From the NCBI GenBank assembly GCA_025927575.1, contig JAICLJ010000002.1:1-64000 (forward strand): a stretch of 64,000 bases of DNA. The letters run 5' to 3'. Positions 34,614-43,861 of the stretch are shown in pieces; within the stretch, counting starts at the first letter, position 1; the number at the start of each line of letters is the position of its first letter. The DNA comes from Bryobacteraceae bacterium (GTDB lineage: Bacteria; Acidobacteriota; Terriglobia; Bryobacterales; Bryobacteraceae). Both the position numbers and the translations under genes were made by a program. Under the pieces are notes generated by a model, which saw only the letters and a program-made list of their open reading frames with translations, ran no database searches and was not told the origin of the DNA.

Positions 34614-36059
34614 TCAATATTTCGGGACCGTGGGATCTACCTTGTCGCTCCATGCAAGAATGCCGCCTGTCATGTTGCGAACGTTCTTGAAGCCGTTCTG
34701 TTTTAACAGATTAACCGCTTTATGGCTACGGGCCCCGCTCCTGCAGTAGGCGACAATGTAGGCGTTGCGGTCCAGTTCGTTCAAGTGCTTCGGCAGTTCT
34801 CCGAGTGGAATCAGCTTTCCGCCGGGAATACGGCAGATCTGATCTTCATACGGTTCGCGTACGTCGACTAGAACGAAATCGTCTCCACGATCGAGCTTCT
34901 TCTTCACGTCCACTGGATCGATTACATCGGCACTGGCGGCAACCGGCGCCGCGGTCGCAGGGGGATGGATCCCGCAGAACGCCTGGTAGTCGATTAGCTT
35001 CGTGACAGTCGGATGGTCGCCACAAACCGGGCAAGCCGTATCGCGTCGCAATTTCAGCTCCCGAAACGCCATGTTCATGGCGTCATATAGCAACAAACGG
35101 CCTTTCAGCGTTGTGCCTTCACCCAAAATGATCTTCACGGCCTCGGTCGCCTGGATGATCCCGATCATGCCGGGGAGAATGCCCAGCACGCCTCCTTCGG
35201 CGCAGCTTGGAACAAGCCCTGGGGGAGGCGGCTCAGGGTAGAGGCAGCGGTAGCAGGGTCCGTCTTCATAAGCGAACACGGTAGCCTGGCCCTCGAAACG
35301 ATAGATCGATCCGTAGATGTTTGGCTTCTTCAACAAGACGCACGCGTCGTTGACCAGATAGCGGGTCGGGAAGTTATCGGTCCCGTCGATCACGATATCG
35401 TAATCGCTCAATATTTCCAGCGCGTTCTCACTGGTCAAGGCAACATCGTATTTATCGATCTGCAGATGCGGATTGATGTCCTGCATCTTGTCCGCTGCCG
35501 AGTCGAGTTTTTTGCGGCCGAGGTCGCCGGTGCCGTGAATAACCTGGCGCTGGAGGTTGGACACATCCACAACATCGAAATCCACAATGCCGACACGCCC
35601 CACGCCCACCGCTGCGAGATACAGACCCAAGGGCGCGCCCAATCCACCAGCGCCGATGAGAATGATCTTGGCTTTCTTCAGCTTTAGCTGGCCTCCCATG
35701 CCAACTTCCGGCAGGATCAGGTGGCGGCTGTAACGCATTACTTCTTCGTTCGAGAGCGCAACTTCTTCAGCGTCCGCAACAGATGTGGAGCCGCCGGCGA
35801 TGCTGGGAACGATTGAAAGCGTGTCGTCGCCTTTCAGCTTGGTGGCGTCTTTCTCCAGATAGCGAATGTCCTCGTCATTGACGTACACGTTGACGAAGCT
35901 GCGGAGTTTACCTTGATCGCTAAATAAGTTCTTCCTCACATCCGGAAATTTTTCGGTCAGCGCATGCAATGCCTCGCTGACGGTTCCGGCAGTCACCTCC
36001 ACGGCATCATGCTGGCCGGTGAATTGACGCAGTGCTGTCGGGATTAGGATTTTGGCCAT
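34614..36059 (-). CDS. CysO/MoaD - MoeB/ThiF - rhodanese fusion, sulfur carrier with its activating enzyme
   Basis: The 481-residue protein joins three domains. Residues 1-90 are a ubiquitin-like sulfur carrier ending in IAGG at 87-90. Residues about 100-375 are an E1-like adenylyltransferase (GAGGLGAP, zinc pairs CYRC and CPVC, SCAEGGVLG). Residues about 385-481 are a rhodanese with active-site loop CRSGARS. The last two domains match MoeZ of Mycobacterium. The carrier GG is internal, so it must be cut free before it can be thiocarboxylated. GAGGAAC precedes the ATG at 36059. Its start overlaps the JAMM peptidase gene by 16 nt. Confidence 0.85.
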   Translation of the reverse strand: MAKILIPTALRQFTGQHDAVEVTAGTVSEALHALTEKFPDVRKNLFSDQGKLRSFVNVYVNDEDIRYLEKDATKLKGDDTLSIVPSIAGGSTSVADAEEVALSNEEVMRYSRHLILPEVGMGGQLKLKKAKIILIGAGGLGAPLGLYLAAVGVGRVGIVDFDVVDVSNLQRQVIHGTGDLGRKKLDSAADKMQDINPHLQIDKYDVALTSENALEILSDYDIVIDGTDNFPTRYLVNDACVLLKKPNIYGSIYRFEGQATVFAYEDGPCYRCLYPEPPPPGLVPSCAEGGVLGILPGMIGIIQATEAVKIILGEGTTLKGRLLLYDAMNMAFRELKLRRDTACPVCGDHPTVTKLIDYQAFCGIHPPATAAPVAASADVIDPVDVKKKLDRGDDFVLVDVREPYEDQICRIPGGKLIPLGELPKHLNELDRNAYIVAYCRSGARSHKAVNLLKQNGFKNVRNMTGGILAWSDKVDPTVPKY

Positions 36060-36469
36060 ATAAGTTCCTCTTTGTCTGCCTTGGTTTGGTCCAAGTCCGG
36101 CAGAAAGCTATTGGCGTGATCGAGCTTGCCGTTCTTGATGGATAAGACCACAAACGAAAACCACGGGCACGAATTCTTCAGGTCGGTCTCGGAGAAGTAG
36201 GCGTCACAATCCGGATGCGAGTGGAAAATGCCCAGCAGATCGAGATTTTGCGCGCGGGCCGCTTTGTCGGCTCCGAGCAGATCCTCCGGGCGGAGCTCGT
36301 AGCGCTCGCCCTGCTCGCCGGAAAACGAGTTCACGAGCGGAACCGAGCGGGTAACAACCCTTTTCCCGTCTTCGGTGCGGCCCAGCATGGCTCCAACACA
36401 CTCATTGGGATACGTAGATTCGGCATGGCGGACCATGTCGTTCCACGGCTGTTGCTCAATCTCAATCAT
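36044..36469 (-). CDS. JAMM/MPN metallopeptidase, Mec-like
   Basis: Starting at 36469 the protein has 141 residues; the ATG overlaps the end of the upstream synthase gene by eight bases, which suggests coupled translation. It has the full zinc motif: Glu in YPNECVGAMLG, then HSHPDCDAYFSETD (H-x-H-P-x6-S-x2-D). Mycobacterial Mec removes cysteine from the carrier CysO with this fold. Here the peptidase could also cut the internal GG of the neighbouring fusion. It acts in the cytosol. Confidence 0.85.
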   Translation of the reverse strand: MIEIEQQPWNDMVRHAESTYPNECVGAMLGRTEDGKRVVTRSVPLVNSFSGEQGERYELRPEDLLGADKAARAQNLDLLGIFHSHPDCDAYFSETDLKNSCPWFSFVVLSIKNGKLDHANSFLPDLDQTKADKEELIWPKS

Positions 36470-37397
36470 TCCAGAAATGTTCGCTGAGGTATTTGATGCC
36501 GCTGTCACACAAAATCGTGACGATGGTGGCTGTTTTACCTGACTGATGAATCTGGAGGGCCAGACGATTCGCCGCCACTACATTTGCCGCCGCTGAAACG
36601 CCGACTAACAGACCTTCCTCACGAGCCAGGCGCCGCGCCATTTCGTAGGCGTCCTCGGTCTCGACCCACACATTGTCATCGGCGAGATCGGCGTCGTAAA
36701 TTCCAGGTTTAATCGAGGCCGGCATGTGCTTTGTGCCCTCGATCCCATGCATCGGCGAGGCAGGCTGGACGGAGATGCATCGGACGCCCGGCAATTCCCG
36801 GCGGAGTCCGAGCGTTGTGCCCGTGAACGTGCCGCTGGTCCCCAGGATTGCAAGGAAATGCGTGATTTGCCCGTCTGTTTGCTCGATGATCTCAGGCGCC
36901 GTGGTTTCGTAATGCGCTTTCCAGTTGGCCGGGTTGTTGTACTGGTCCGGATAGAAGTACATCTCCGGGTTCTCGGCGTAAATGCCTTGGCAAATGCGGA
37001 TGGCGCCGTCCGAGCTTTCTCCGGGATCGGTGAGTACGAGTTCAGCGCCGTACGCCCGCAGAATCTGTTTCCGCTCCGGAGAGGCGTTTGCCGGCAGGCA
37101 CAACTTGACTCGGTAGCCGCGGTGCGCGCAAATCATGGCGTAGGCAATGCCCGTGTTTCCGCTCGTCGAATCGAGCAAAACCTTTTCACGCGTCAGTTTC
37201 CCGGTACGCTCTCCTTCGAGGATCATGTTCAACCCGGGCCGGTCCTTTACGGAACCGCCAGGGTTAAAAAACTCAGCCTTACCTAAGACCTCGACGTTCG
37301 GAAAGCTCGCCAGACGGATTTTGAGAAGAGGCGTGTGACCGATTCGGGCAAGGAGGTCGGTATTGTTTCCTTTACGGCTTACGGAGACGACAGACAT
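36462..37397 (-). CDS. cysM: Cysteine synthase, CysM-type (carrier-dependent)
   Basis: The ATG at 37397 gives 311 residues of a fold-type II PLP enzyme. The PLP lysine is in NPGGSVKDRP, the substrate loop is STSGNTG, and the phosphate-binding loop is GTSGTFTG. Operon context with a sulfur carrier and a JAMM peptidase points to CysM of the Mec/CysO/CysM route, which uses O-phosphoserine and thiocarboxylated CysO rather than free sulfide. The substrate is inferred from context. It is the first gene of the operon; the promoter lies in the 291-nt space shared with the divergent ompA-like gene. Confidence 0.85.
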   Translation of the reverse strand: MSVVSVSRKGNNTDLLARIGHTPLLKIRLASFPNVEVLGKAEFFNPGGSVKDRPGLNMILEGERTGKLTREKVLLDSTSGNTGIAYAMICAHRGYRVKLCLPANASPERKQILRAYGAELVLTDPGESSDGAIRICQGIYAENPEMYFYPDQYNNPANWKAHYETTAPEIIEQTDGQITHFLAILGTSGTFTGTTLGLRRELPGVRCISVQPASPMHGIEGTKHMPASIKPGIYDADLADDNVWVETEDAYEMARRLAREEGLLVGVSAAANVVAANRLALQIHQSGKTATIVTILCDSGIKYLSEHFWND

Positions 37398-37688
37398 GCC
37401 TGCTTTTATTCTATCGCCCCAAAGCCTACCGGACAAATAGGATTTGAGATCTCCTTGGTGCTGCAAGTGATGCTGAATAGGCTACTGTACCCCTATTCCC
37501 GAGAGGGCACATCGAAAAATTGTACGATTTCTGGTAACGGATATCACATTGTGACGCCTATACGGCAATCGGTAAGACACTTATTTTTTCGAGGTGGCGT
37601 CTAAGCCGTCAGAGGCTTTCCCAATGAGAGAGCTGAACAGACTCAGACGGGTTGAGGTTGCCAGGCTGGGTGGAGGAGTGATTTAAAC

Positions 37689-38732
37689 ATGAAAATGACA
37701 AACAGAACAATTCGGCATTTGGCGGCGGTACTGGGGTGCGCCTTTGTGTTCGGGACGGCGGCGCTGGCGGTAGAGAATCCCACGCGCGCGATTCCAAGTG
37801 GTGAGAAACAGAAGGTTTCCGGCATAATTCAGGGCCGAGATGGCGAAAACCTGAGGGTTCGCACGGAGGACAACTCGGTTGTCGTTGTCGATCTGACCGA
37901 TCAAACGAAGGTCGAGATGAAGAAAGGCCTTTTCCATTGGGGCCACAAGAAAATGGACGTCACTGCGCTGGTCCCCGGTTTGCGGGTGGAAGCAAATGGC
38001 GAAGGAAACGCGCAAGGCCAACTCGTCGCATCGAAGGTAGTTTTCGATCCAAGCTCTTACAAATCATCACGGGCAATCGATACGAGGGTGTCGCCGATAG
38101 AATCCAAGACGAGCCAACTCGAAGCGAAGCAGGGACAGTTGGAGACCAAGGCGGGGCAACTTGAAGCCAAAGCCGGTGAACTCGAGACCAAAGCAGGGCA
38201 GTTATCTGACCAGCAAAAGCAGGATGAGCAAACGGTCGGCCAGGTCAAGTCTTCGGCCGATCAAGCCAACCAGGGCGTCAGCACGGTAAACCAGCGCGTG
38301 TCTAGTCTGGACGACTATGACCAGAAGTACGCGAAGACGGTTTACTTCAAGATCAACAGCGCCAAACTCTCCGATGAGGCCCAGAAAGATCTCGACGACT
38401 TGATTCAAAAGTCGAAGGAACTCAAGGGCTACATGATCGAGGTGGCGGGGTTCACCGATACGACCGGAAGCCAGGCTCTAAATGAAGCGCTCAGCGAGAA
38501 GCGAGCCGATGCGGTGGTTCACTACCTTCAGATGAACGAAGTGCCGCTTCGCCGCATCCTTGCTCCGGCGGGCCTGGGCGAGTCTCACGGCGTAGCTGAT
38601 AATGACACGTCGGCAGGGCGTAAGCTGAACCGCCGTGTGGAGGTGAAAGTACTCGTCAACAAGGCAATCGAAGGCCCGACTTCCGCAATGAACCAGCAGA
38701 CGCCCCCGCCGGCTGGCGCTGAATCTCATTAA
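37689..38732 (+). CDS. OmpA-family outer membrane/peptidoglycan-binding protein with coiled coil
   Basis: The 347-residue protein has a signal peptide (MKMTNRTIRHLAAVLGCAFV), a beta-rich DUF5666-like domain (KVSGIIQGRDGENLRVRTED), a coiled coil from about residue 130 to 215 and an OmpA domain (VYFKINSAKLSDEAQKDLDD, VAGFTDTTGSQALNEALSEK, RKLNRRVEV) that binds peptidoglycan. The coiled coil contains four near-identical seven-residue units. GGAGGAG precedes the start by about 9 bases. It probably spans the periplasm as a tether. Confidence 0.82.
   Translation: MKMTNRTIRHLAAVLGCAFVFGTAALAVENPTRAIPSGEKQKVSGIIQGRDGENLRVRTEDNSVVVVDLTDQTKVEMKKGLFHWGHKKMDVTALVPGLRVEANGEGNAQGQLVASKVVFDPSSYKSSRAIDTRVSPIESKTSQLEAKQGQLETKAGQLEAKAGELETKAGQLSDQQKQDEQTVGQVKSSADQANQGVSTVNQRVSSLDDYDQKYAKTVYFKINSAKLSDEAQKDLDDLIQKSKELKGYMIEVAGFTDTTGSQALNEALSEKRADAVVHYLQMNEVPLRRILAPAGLGESHGVADNDTSAGRKLNRRVEVKVLVNKAIEGPTSAMNQQTPPPAGAESH
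38115..38198 (+). repeat. Four 21-bp tandem repeats encoding coiled-coil heptads
   Basis: Units begin at 38115, 38136, 38157 and 38178. Each encodes a heptad of the form [QE]-L-E-[AT]-K-[AQ]-G. The DNA copies differ mainly at third positions, so the repeats are old or under protein-level selection. Confidence 0.85.
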
Positions 38733-38757
38733 ATACTGCCGATTCACTCAATAAAAC

Positions 38758-38784
38758 GGCCGCGCGTCTTTGAAACGCGCGGCC
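38758..38784. terminator. Shared terminator of ompA-like gene and rpoD
   Basis: GGCCGCGCGT 38758-38767 pairs perfectly with ACGCGCGGCC 38775-38784 around a 7-nt loop. The minus strand has GTTTTATT after the stem (AAAA at 38753-38756), so it works best for rpoD; plus-strand ATTATCTGTTT is weaker. Confidence 0.8.
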
Positions 38785-38839
38785 ATTATCTGTTTAGCTC
38801 GAACTCGGCCCGGCGGTCGGGCCCGAGTGCCGCCTCACG

Positions 38840-40378
38840 TTAGCGGGCGGCGAGCAACGCCCGCAAATGCCGGGCACGTTCCGGGGAACGAAGCTGGCGC
38901 AATGCCTTGGCCTCGATTTGGCGGATACGCTCGCGCGTGACATCGAACTCCTGTCCGATCTCTTCAAGCGTATGTTCTCGCTCGCAACCGATGCCAAAGC
39001 GTAGCCGGATCACCTTTTCTTCTTTTGGTGACAGCGTTTTCAGGATGTTGGCCGTTTCGTCGCGGACATTGGAGTCGATGACTGCGTCGACAGGCGAACC
39101 CACCCAGCGATCCTCGATCAGATCTCCCAGAGCCGATTCGCCGTCGCGGCCCACCGGTGTTTCGAGCGACACCGGATCGCGAGAGATGGTCTTGAGCTTT
39201 TGGACCTTCTCGACCGGAATATCCATTCGTTTCGAGATCTCATCGTTGGTCGGCACACGGCCGAGTTCCTTTTCGAGCTCCCGGGTGGCGCGCAGGAACT
39301 TGTTCATGCTCTCGTTCATGTGCACGGGAATACGAATAGTGCGGGACTGATCGGCAATCGCCCGTGTGATCGCCTGCCGGATCCACCAAGTGGCGTAGGT
39401 CGAGAATTTGAAGCCGCGGCGGAACTCGAATTTGTCCGCGGCGCGCATGAGGCCGATATTGCCCTCCTGTATGAGATCCAGGAGATGCAGACCGCGGTTT
39501 ACATATTTTTTCGCGACGGAAACGACCAGGCGCAGGTTGGCTTCGACCAGATCTTTCTTGGCTCGCTCGGCTTCCACTTCGCCGTGGCGGATGACGGACA
39601 GGCTGTGGCGCAGGTCGGTGAGGGGGGCGCCGGCGTCCTGCTCTTTCTTCTTCAGTTCCCGCTTGAGCTCCTTGACTCGCGCCTGCGCGGACTGGGAATT
39701 CCGGCCTTCCAGTTTCTTGATCTCGGTGTCGAACGAAACCATCTCCTCGGCTGTATTCTCGATGGCCCTGACAAATTCCTTCCAGCGTACGAGTAGAAAC
39801 GGGATAGCGCGAAGCGCCAGCGAGAGCTCCACCCTTGCGCGGACCACCTTGCCTGCCCATTTCTTACGCAGTTTCCTGTTGCTTGCAGGCACGGCGTTGT
39901 ATTTGTCGACTGTCTGCTGGACTTTCTTATGAGCCGCGAGGTATGCGCTAAAGAGTTCCTTCACCTCGTTACGCCGCTTCAGATCGGCGGCGCCGCCGTC
40001 TTCCGGATCCGCCTGACCGAGGTCGACGAACGCATCCAGATCTTCGAGGTCTTTCCTGATTTGCTCCGCAAATTCATAGACCGCTGTTTGAATGATGGGC
40101 GAACGGCTGATCGCCTTTTGCATGCGCAGCTTACCGCGTTCCATTTTCCGGGCCAGGTTTACCTCGCCCTCACGCGTTAGCAGCGGTACCGAACCCATTT
40201 CGCGCAGATACACCCGTACCGGATCGTCGGTATAAATCGATTCTTCGACGTGTTGCGCGCCATGAAAGTCATCGCCGTCTTGAATCTCCTCCGGGTGGAA
40301 GAAATTGGCATCCTCATCGAAAGGAATGCTTAGCGGTTCATGACTCTCACCTGAATATTGGTCCTCGAACTGATCCAC
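38840..40378 (-). CDS. rpoD: Primary RNA polymerase sigma factor (sigma-70)
   Basis: The 512-residue protein has region 1.2 ([20 protein letters not shown]), a non-conserved insertion (residues about 110-270), region 2 ([60 protein letters not shown]), region 3, and region 4 ([20 protein letters not shown]). It directs housekeeping transcription. It lacks a recognisable region 1.1, with only about 50 acidic residues before region 1.2. It is a single gene with a terminator on its 3' side. Confidence 0.95.
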   Translation of the reverse strand: MDQFEDQYSGESHEPLSIPFDEDANFFHPEEIQDGDDFHGAQHVEESIYTDDPVRVYLREMGSVPLLTREGEVNLARKMERGKLRMQKAISRSPIIQTAVYEFAEQIRKDLEDLDAFVDLGQADPEDGGAADLKRRNEVKELFSAYLAAHKKVQQTVDKYNAVPASNRKLRKKWAGKVVRARVELSLALRAIPFLLVRWKEFVRAIENTAEEMVSFDTEIKKLEGRNSQSAQARVKELKRELKKKEQDAGAPLTDLRHSLSVIRHGEVEAERAKKDLVEANLRLVVSVAKKYVNRGLHLLDLIQEGNIGLMRAADKFEFRRGFKFSTYATWWIRQAITRAIADQSRTIRIPVHMNESMNKFLRATRELEKELGRVPTNDEISKRMDIPVEKVQKLKTISRDPVSLETPVGRDGESALGDLIEDRWVGSPVDAVIDSNVRDETANILKTLSPKEEKVIRLRFGIGCEREHTLEEIGQEFDVTRERIRQIEAKALRQLRSPERARHLRALLAAR

Positions 40379-40730
40379 CTTACTTATTCACCTCAGCCTA
40401 AACGGCGCAACTAGAGTGTTGCCACTCCTTCCGGGAACGGTGGCTATCACTTTGGTCATCTGCCGCAGGGGTATTTTTTGACGTTTTGCCTCGGCCCAGA
40501 ACGGGAATGAAGAGACAGTAATCCTGAGCTTCGCCTGTTTGTGCGCCCCTGATTATACCGTGATTCTTAGTCGAAGTGTAGCCCCACTTGAGAAGATGTC
40601 CCCGAAAGTGATTGGTTACTAAAATGTTAGCTTGGGCAGGGACGCATTCCGAGCCTTAAGATATTAGACGACCGCCGCGTTTGATCGGTTACAAATCTGT
40701 GCAATTCACTTCCGCATTCTTCCCAAAAAA
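40379..40730. other. Intergenic region upstream of rpoD
   Basis: This 352-nt space separates rpoD from nrdR, both on the minus strand. No open frame, hairpin or clear promoter could be supported. It should contain the rpoD promoter. Confidence 0.5.
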
Positions 40731-41192
40731 TTACGATTTTCGGGTGAGATCGACGTTTTTCAATTCGTTGACAAATTCCTCGACATCCTGGAAGTCCCTG
40801 TAGACTGAAGCGAACCGTACATATGCAATCTTATCGATCGTTCTAAGCCGGTCTATGAGGCGCTCTCCTATCAGAGTGGTGGGAATCTCACGTTCCGGGT
40901 TTTCCAGCAAAACCGATTCTATTTCATCCACCAATTCTGCGAGCCGGCCCATGCTGATCGGCCGTTTCTCCGAAGCTCTCAGCAGGCCATTTAACACTTT
41001 TTGACGGTCGAATTTTTCGCGCCGTCCGTCTTTTTTGATGACCATATACGGCACTTCGTCGCAGCGTTCGTAGGTGGTGAAGCGGCGTTCGCATGAAAGG
41101 CACTGGCGACGGCGCCGGATTGAATCACCTTCTTTGCTTTCCCGCGAATCGATCACTTTGTCTTCCCGGAAACCGCAGAATGGGCAAGTCAT
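40731..41192 (-). CDS. nrdR: Ribonucleotide reductase regulator NrdR
   Basis: The 153-residue protein has the N-terminal zinc ribbon MTCPFCGFREDKVIDSRE with the second pair CLSCERRF, and an ATP-cone domain (VIKKDGRREKFDRQKVLNGL, KIAYVRFASVYRDFQDVEEF). It represses ribonucleotide reductase genes according to ATP/dATP level. Length and motifs are standard. A palindrome lies 19 nt before the start codon. Confidence 0.95.
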   Translation of the reverse strand: MTCPFCGFREDKVIDSRESKEGDSIRRRRQCLSCERRFTTYERCDEVPYMVIKKDGRREKFDRQKVLNGLLRASEKRPISMGRLAELVDEIESVLLENPEREIPTTLIGERLIDRLRTIDKIAYVRFASVYRDFQDVEEFVNELKNVDLTRKS

Positions 41193-41210
41193 GACGAATC
41201 CTTGTTGACA

Positions 41211-41224
41211 GTTAACTGGTTAAC
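41211..41224. promoter_or_regulatory. Palindrome GTTAAC-TG-GTTAAC upstream of nrdR
   Basis: Two copies of the self-complementary GTTAAC separated by TG form a hyphenated palindrome 19 nt before the nrdR start. The site could be an operator. The remaining 336-nt space 41193-41528 shows no gene. Confidence 0.45.
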
Positions 41225-41528
41225 GCAATCAAACGAATGAGCAAAATAGCTTGCCAGGGTGACGAAGAAAATACGAAACTAAAGAAAATAGTCTGGCGTC
41301 TGCGCTCCTTCCTAGAGTGCGACAGGCCAAACTCCGGTTCGGAAAGGCAGGTGTTTTGCGAACAGCGATGCATGCCCTAGAATGTAACCCAAGCATCCAG
41401 TCGATTGGACGGTTTAAGTTGAACTATTCCGGGCTGTGTTGCGTTTTCAGAGGTGTAAGCCGATGCGGATCACACCTACTGAAAACGGCAGCGCCGGACG
41501 GTAGGGCGAGGCGCAGCGGCTCGGAGAG

Positions 41529-42197
41529 ATGGGCATGTCAGCCGCGGCAGTCGCGCAAATTTCGTTCAGTACAAACGCATCGGGTAGGACCTGGGCGTTA
41601 GCTGTGACAGCCACGGGGACTGCAAGGGTTTTGGACGCGGATTCACAACTGGTCGAGCAGTGTCTCGCCGGGGATCAGGGCGCCTGGGAAGATCTGATAA
41701 AGGCGCATACCCGACGTGTATTCGCGATCTGTTATCGTTTTACCGGGAAAGACGCCGAGGCGCAGGACCTCGCGCAAGACGTATTTCTCCGTGTCTTCAA
41801 GACACTGGGCAGCTTCCGCGCGGGAGAAGGATCGTTTAGCGTCTGGCTGACCCGCCTCACGAGAAACCTTCTAATCGATCATTACCGCCGCACCCGGCTC
41901 GACCGGGCCACGGATTCTATTGAGGATCAACTGGCGGTGCTCGAGGAACGAACCTCGATGCATAGCCGGACCGATGGGTTACTGGCAGGCCGCGAGGCGA
42001 GCGAGATGTTGCAAGCGGGACTGCAGAAGCTATCGCCGGAACTGCGCGAGGCGGTTATCCTGCGGGACCTCGAGGAACTGGAGTATCGGGAAATTGCGAA
42101 GGTGCTGAATGTACCTGAGGGCACCGTGAAGTCGCGGCTGAATCGCGGCCGCGCTGAACTGGCGCGTGTGCTGAAGCGGTACAAGGTTGCGGTATGA
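41529..42197 (+). CDS. ECF RNA polymerase sigma factor
   Basis: The 222-residue protein has region 2 (WEDLIKAHTRRVFAICYRFT, AQDLAQDVFLRVFKTLGSFR, FSVWLTRLTRNLLIDHYRR) and region 4 (LSPELREAVILRDLEELEYR, NVPEGTVKSRLNRGRAEL). It is a group IV sigma factor controlled by the next gene. About 30 N-terminal residues before region 2 are extra. ATG 41535 has better spacing from GGAG than ATG 41529. Its stop overlaps the anti-sigma start by ATGA. Confidence 0.92.
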   Translation: MGMSAAAVAQISFSTNASGRTWALAVTATGTARVLDADSQLVEQCLAGDQGAWEDLIKAHTRRVFAICYRFTGKDAEAQDLAQDVFLRVFKTLGSFRAGEGSFSVWLTRLTRNLLIDHYRRTRLDRATDSIEDQLAVLEERTSMHSRTDGLLAGREASEMLQAGLQKLSPELREAVILRDLEELEYREIAKVLNVPEGTVKSRLNRGRAELARVLKRYKVAV

Positions 42198-42802
42198 ATT
42201 GCGCGGAATTTGAAATTCTGTTGAGCGACTATGTCGACGGGACCGTCAACATCGAGCAGCGCCGCGCGATTGAAGCTCATGCCGACAGTTGTCCCGCCTG
42301 CCGTGAGTTTCTCCGCGACGTTTTCCAGGCCGTCTCGTTTCTGGACAGCGCGGAAGAAGTGGCGCCGCCGCCCGAACTCATCACGCGGATTGTCTATCAT
42401 GCGCCGCGGGGCCGCATCCGGGATGAATCCGAATATCGGGGGTTTTTCAGCCGTGTTTATGCTAAATGGCTGCAGCCGGCGCTTCAGCCGCGCTTTGCAA
42501 TGGGCATGGCGATGACCATCTTGTCCTTCGCGATGCTGGGGCGCTGCACGGGCGTGCAAGTGCAGCAGATCAGCCCTGCCGACCTGAGCCCCGCCAGAGT
42601 GTGGAACAACGTCGAAGACAAGGCGTATCGTAGCTGGAACCGTACCGTGAAATATTACGAGAATCTCCGGTTGGTGTATGAAATAGAAACCAGATTACAG
42701 GAGATCCGCGATCAGCAAGATAAAATGCCGGCGCCAAATGCCGCCACTCAGAGTGGGGAATCGAGCGCGGCGCGGCAAAACAAGGGGACAACGCAACAAT
42801 GA
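42194..42802 (+). CDS. Anti-sigma factor with zinc-binding domain
   Basis: The 202-residue protein starts MNCAEFEILLSDYVDGT and has the zinc anti-sigma motif HADSCPAC. A membrane segment lies near residues 96-115 (RFAMGMAMTILSFAMLGRC), followed by a periplasmic helix-rich tail. It would hold the sigma factor at the membrane until an envelope signal arrives. It overlaps both neighbours by 4 nt. Confidence 0.88.
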   Translation: MNCAEFEILLSDYVDGTVNIEQRRAIEAHADSCPACREFLRDVFQAVSFLDSAEEVAPPPELITRIVYHAPRGRIRDESEYRGFFSRVYAKWLQPALQPRFAMGMAMTILSFAMLGRCTGVQVQQISPADLSPARVWNNVEDKAYRSWNRTVKYYENLRLVYEIETRLQEIRDQQDKMPAPNAATQSGESSAARQNKGTTQQ

Positions 42803-43536
42803 ACTGCTATCAGCATCCGGATATTCCGGCAGTAGCCTTCTGCCGTAACTGCGGACAAGGATTATGCGCCGCCTGTGAGCGGCCTGCCGAAGGCACCGTC
42901 TTTTGCCAGGAGCATCTACCCGCGGCGAACTCTTCAACAGCCACGCCACGGCCGGACCCTGGGCCCAACCCGTACTTCCAGCCTTCTGCTTCCGCCGTAC
43001 CCATCCGGACTTCGCCCGGTTTAGCCTTCATCCTGGGGCTGATCCCTGGAGTGGGCGCCATTTACAACGGCCAGTATTTGAAAGGTTTCATCCATGCCGC
43101 CGTTTTCGGGTTGTTGATGAGCATCTCGAGTTCGATGAGCGGCGATGCCGGCCAGAGTTTGCTGGTTGCTCTCGTCATGGGCTGGTATTTTTATATGCCC
43201 TTCGAGGCGTATCACACAGCTAAGAAGCGGCAAATGGGCATTCCGGTCGATGAGTGGTCCAGCCTTGTGTCGAGCCGGTCCTGGGACGGCGGCCGTCTTC
43301 CGGTGGGGCCTGTGTTGTTGATCGTGCTCGGCGTCGTATTCCTCCTGGACGAGCTCAACATTCTCCCCATCAGGGATCTTGTGCGGTTCTGGCCGGTGAT
43401 TTTGATTGCGCTGGGCATCTACCTGCTTTATAGCCGCCTTTCCGGGCCCGCGCGGCTTCCTGCGGCGCCCCCACCGCCCGTATCAGCGCCTCCCGCGGCC
43501 ACCGGCAATGTGATGGGGGCTCCCAATGAACACTAG
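42799..43536 (+). CDS. Membrane protein with B-box-type zinc finger and LiaI/LiaF-like TM module
   Basis: The 245-residue protein begins with a B-box-like zinc finger (MNCYQHPDIPAVAFCRNCGQ, LCAACERPAEGTVFCQEH). Then come TM2-like segments (GLAFILGLIPGVGAIYNGQY) and a two-helix module at residues about 175-215 (GPVLLIVLGVVFLLDELNIL, WPVILIALGIYLLYSRL). The module recurs in the next two genes. It probably senses or supports the envelope response. The N-terminal finger may bind a cytosolic partner. Confidence 0.75.
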   Translation: MNCYQHPDIPAVAFCRNCGQGLCAACERPAEGTVFCQEHLPAANSSTATPRPDPGPNPYFQPSASAVPIRTSPGLAFILGLIPGVGAIYNGQYLKGFIHAAVFGLLMSISSSMSGDAGQSLLVALVMGWYFYMPFEAYHTAKKRQMGIPVDEWSSLVSSRSWDGGRLPVGPVLLIVLGVVFLLDELNILPIRDLVRFWPVILIALGIYLLYSRLSGPARLPAAPPPPVSAPPAATGNVMGAPNEH

Positions 43537-43861
43537 GCGAGCTGCCTTTCTCCAATCGATTCGGGGGCCCGTCCTGCTGATCACCCTGGGGATTCTGTTT
43601 GCGATCCATCAAGCGGGGATCCTCAGCTTTTCGCGCACCTGGCCGTTGCTCATTATTGTGATCGGGGTCATGAAACTGTTGGAGCGCTCGTCGGAGCCCG
43701 CCCTGGTGATGCAGGGAGAATATCCCGGCCGAGGGCCTCTCCCGCCGCAGGGAGACTATTCTCAACACCGGGCCTACGTGCCTCGGCAACAGCCATGGCC
43801 ACAGCAGCAACCACCGGCACAGAATCCGCCGCAAACACCTCCGGGAGGCGACGTGAAATGA
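43526..43861 (+). CDS. Small membrane protein with LiaI/LiaF-like TM module (DUF5668-like)
   Basis: The 111-residue protein consists of the two-helix module (GPVLLITLGILFAIHQAGIL, WPLLIIVIGVMKLLERS) followed by a Pro/Gln-rich tail. It overlaps the previous gene by 11 nt and the next by 4 nt, so it belongs to the sigma operon. It may assemble with its neighbours through the shared helices. Confidence 0.75.
   Translation: MNTRRAAFLQSIRGPVLLITLGILFAIHQAGILSFSRTWPLLIIVIGVMKLLERSSEPALVMQGEYPGRGPLPPQGDYSQHRAYVPRQQPWPQQQPPAQNPPQTPPGGDVK

Noticed and set aside
40550-40640. Stretch CCCCACTTGAGAAGATGTCC and following bases resembling an insertion-sequence end
   Set aside because: No matching second end, target duplication or transposase fragment is visible; the resemblance is from memory only.
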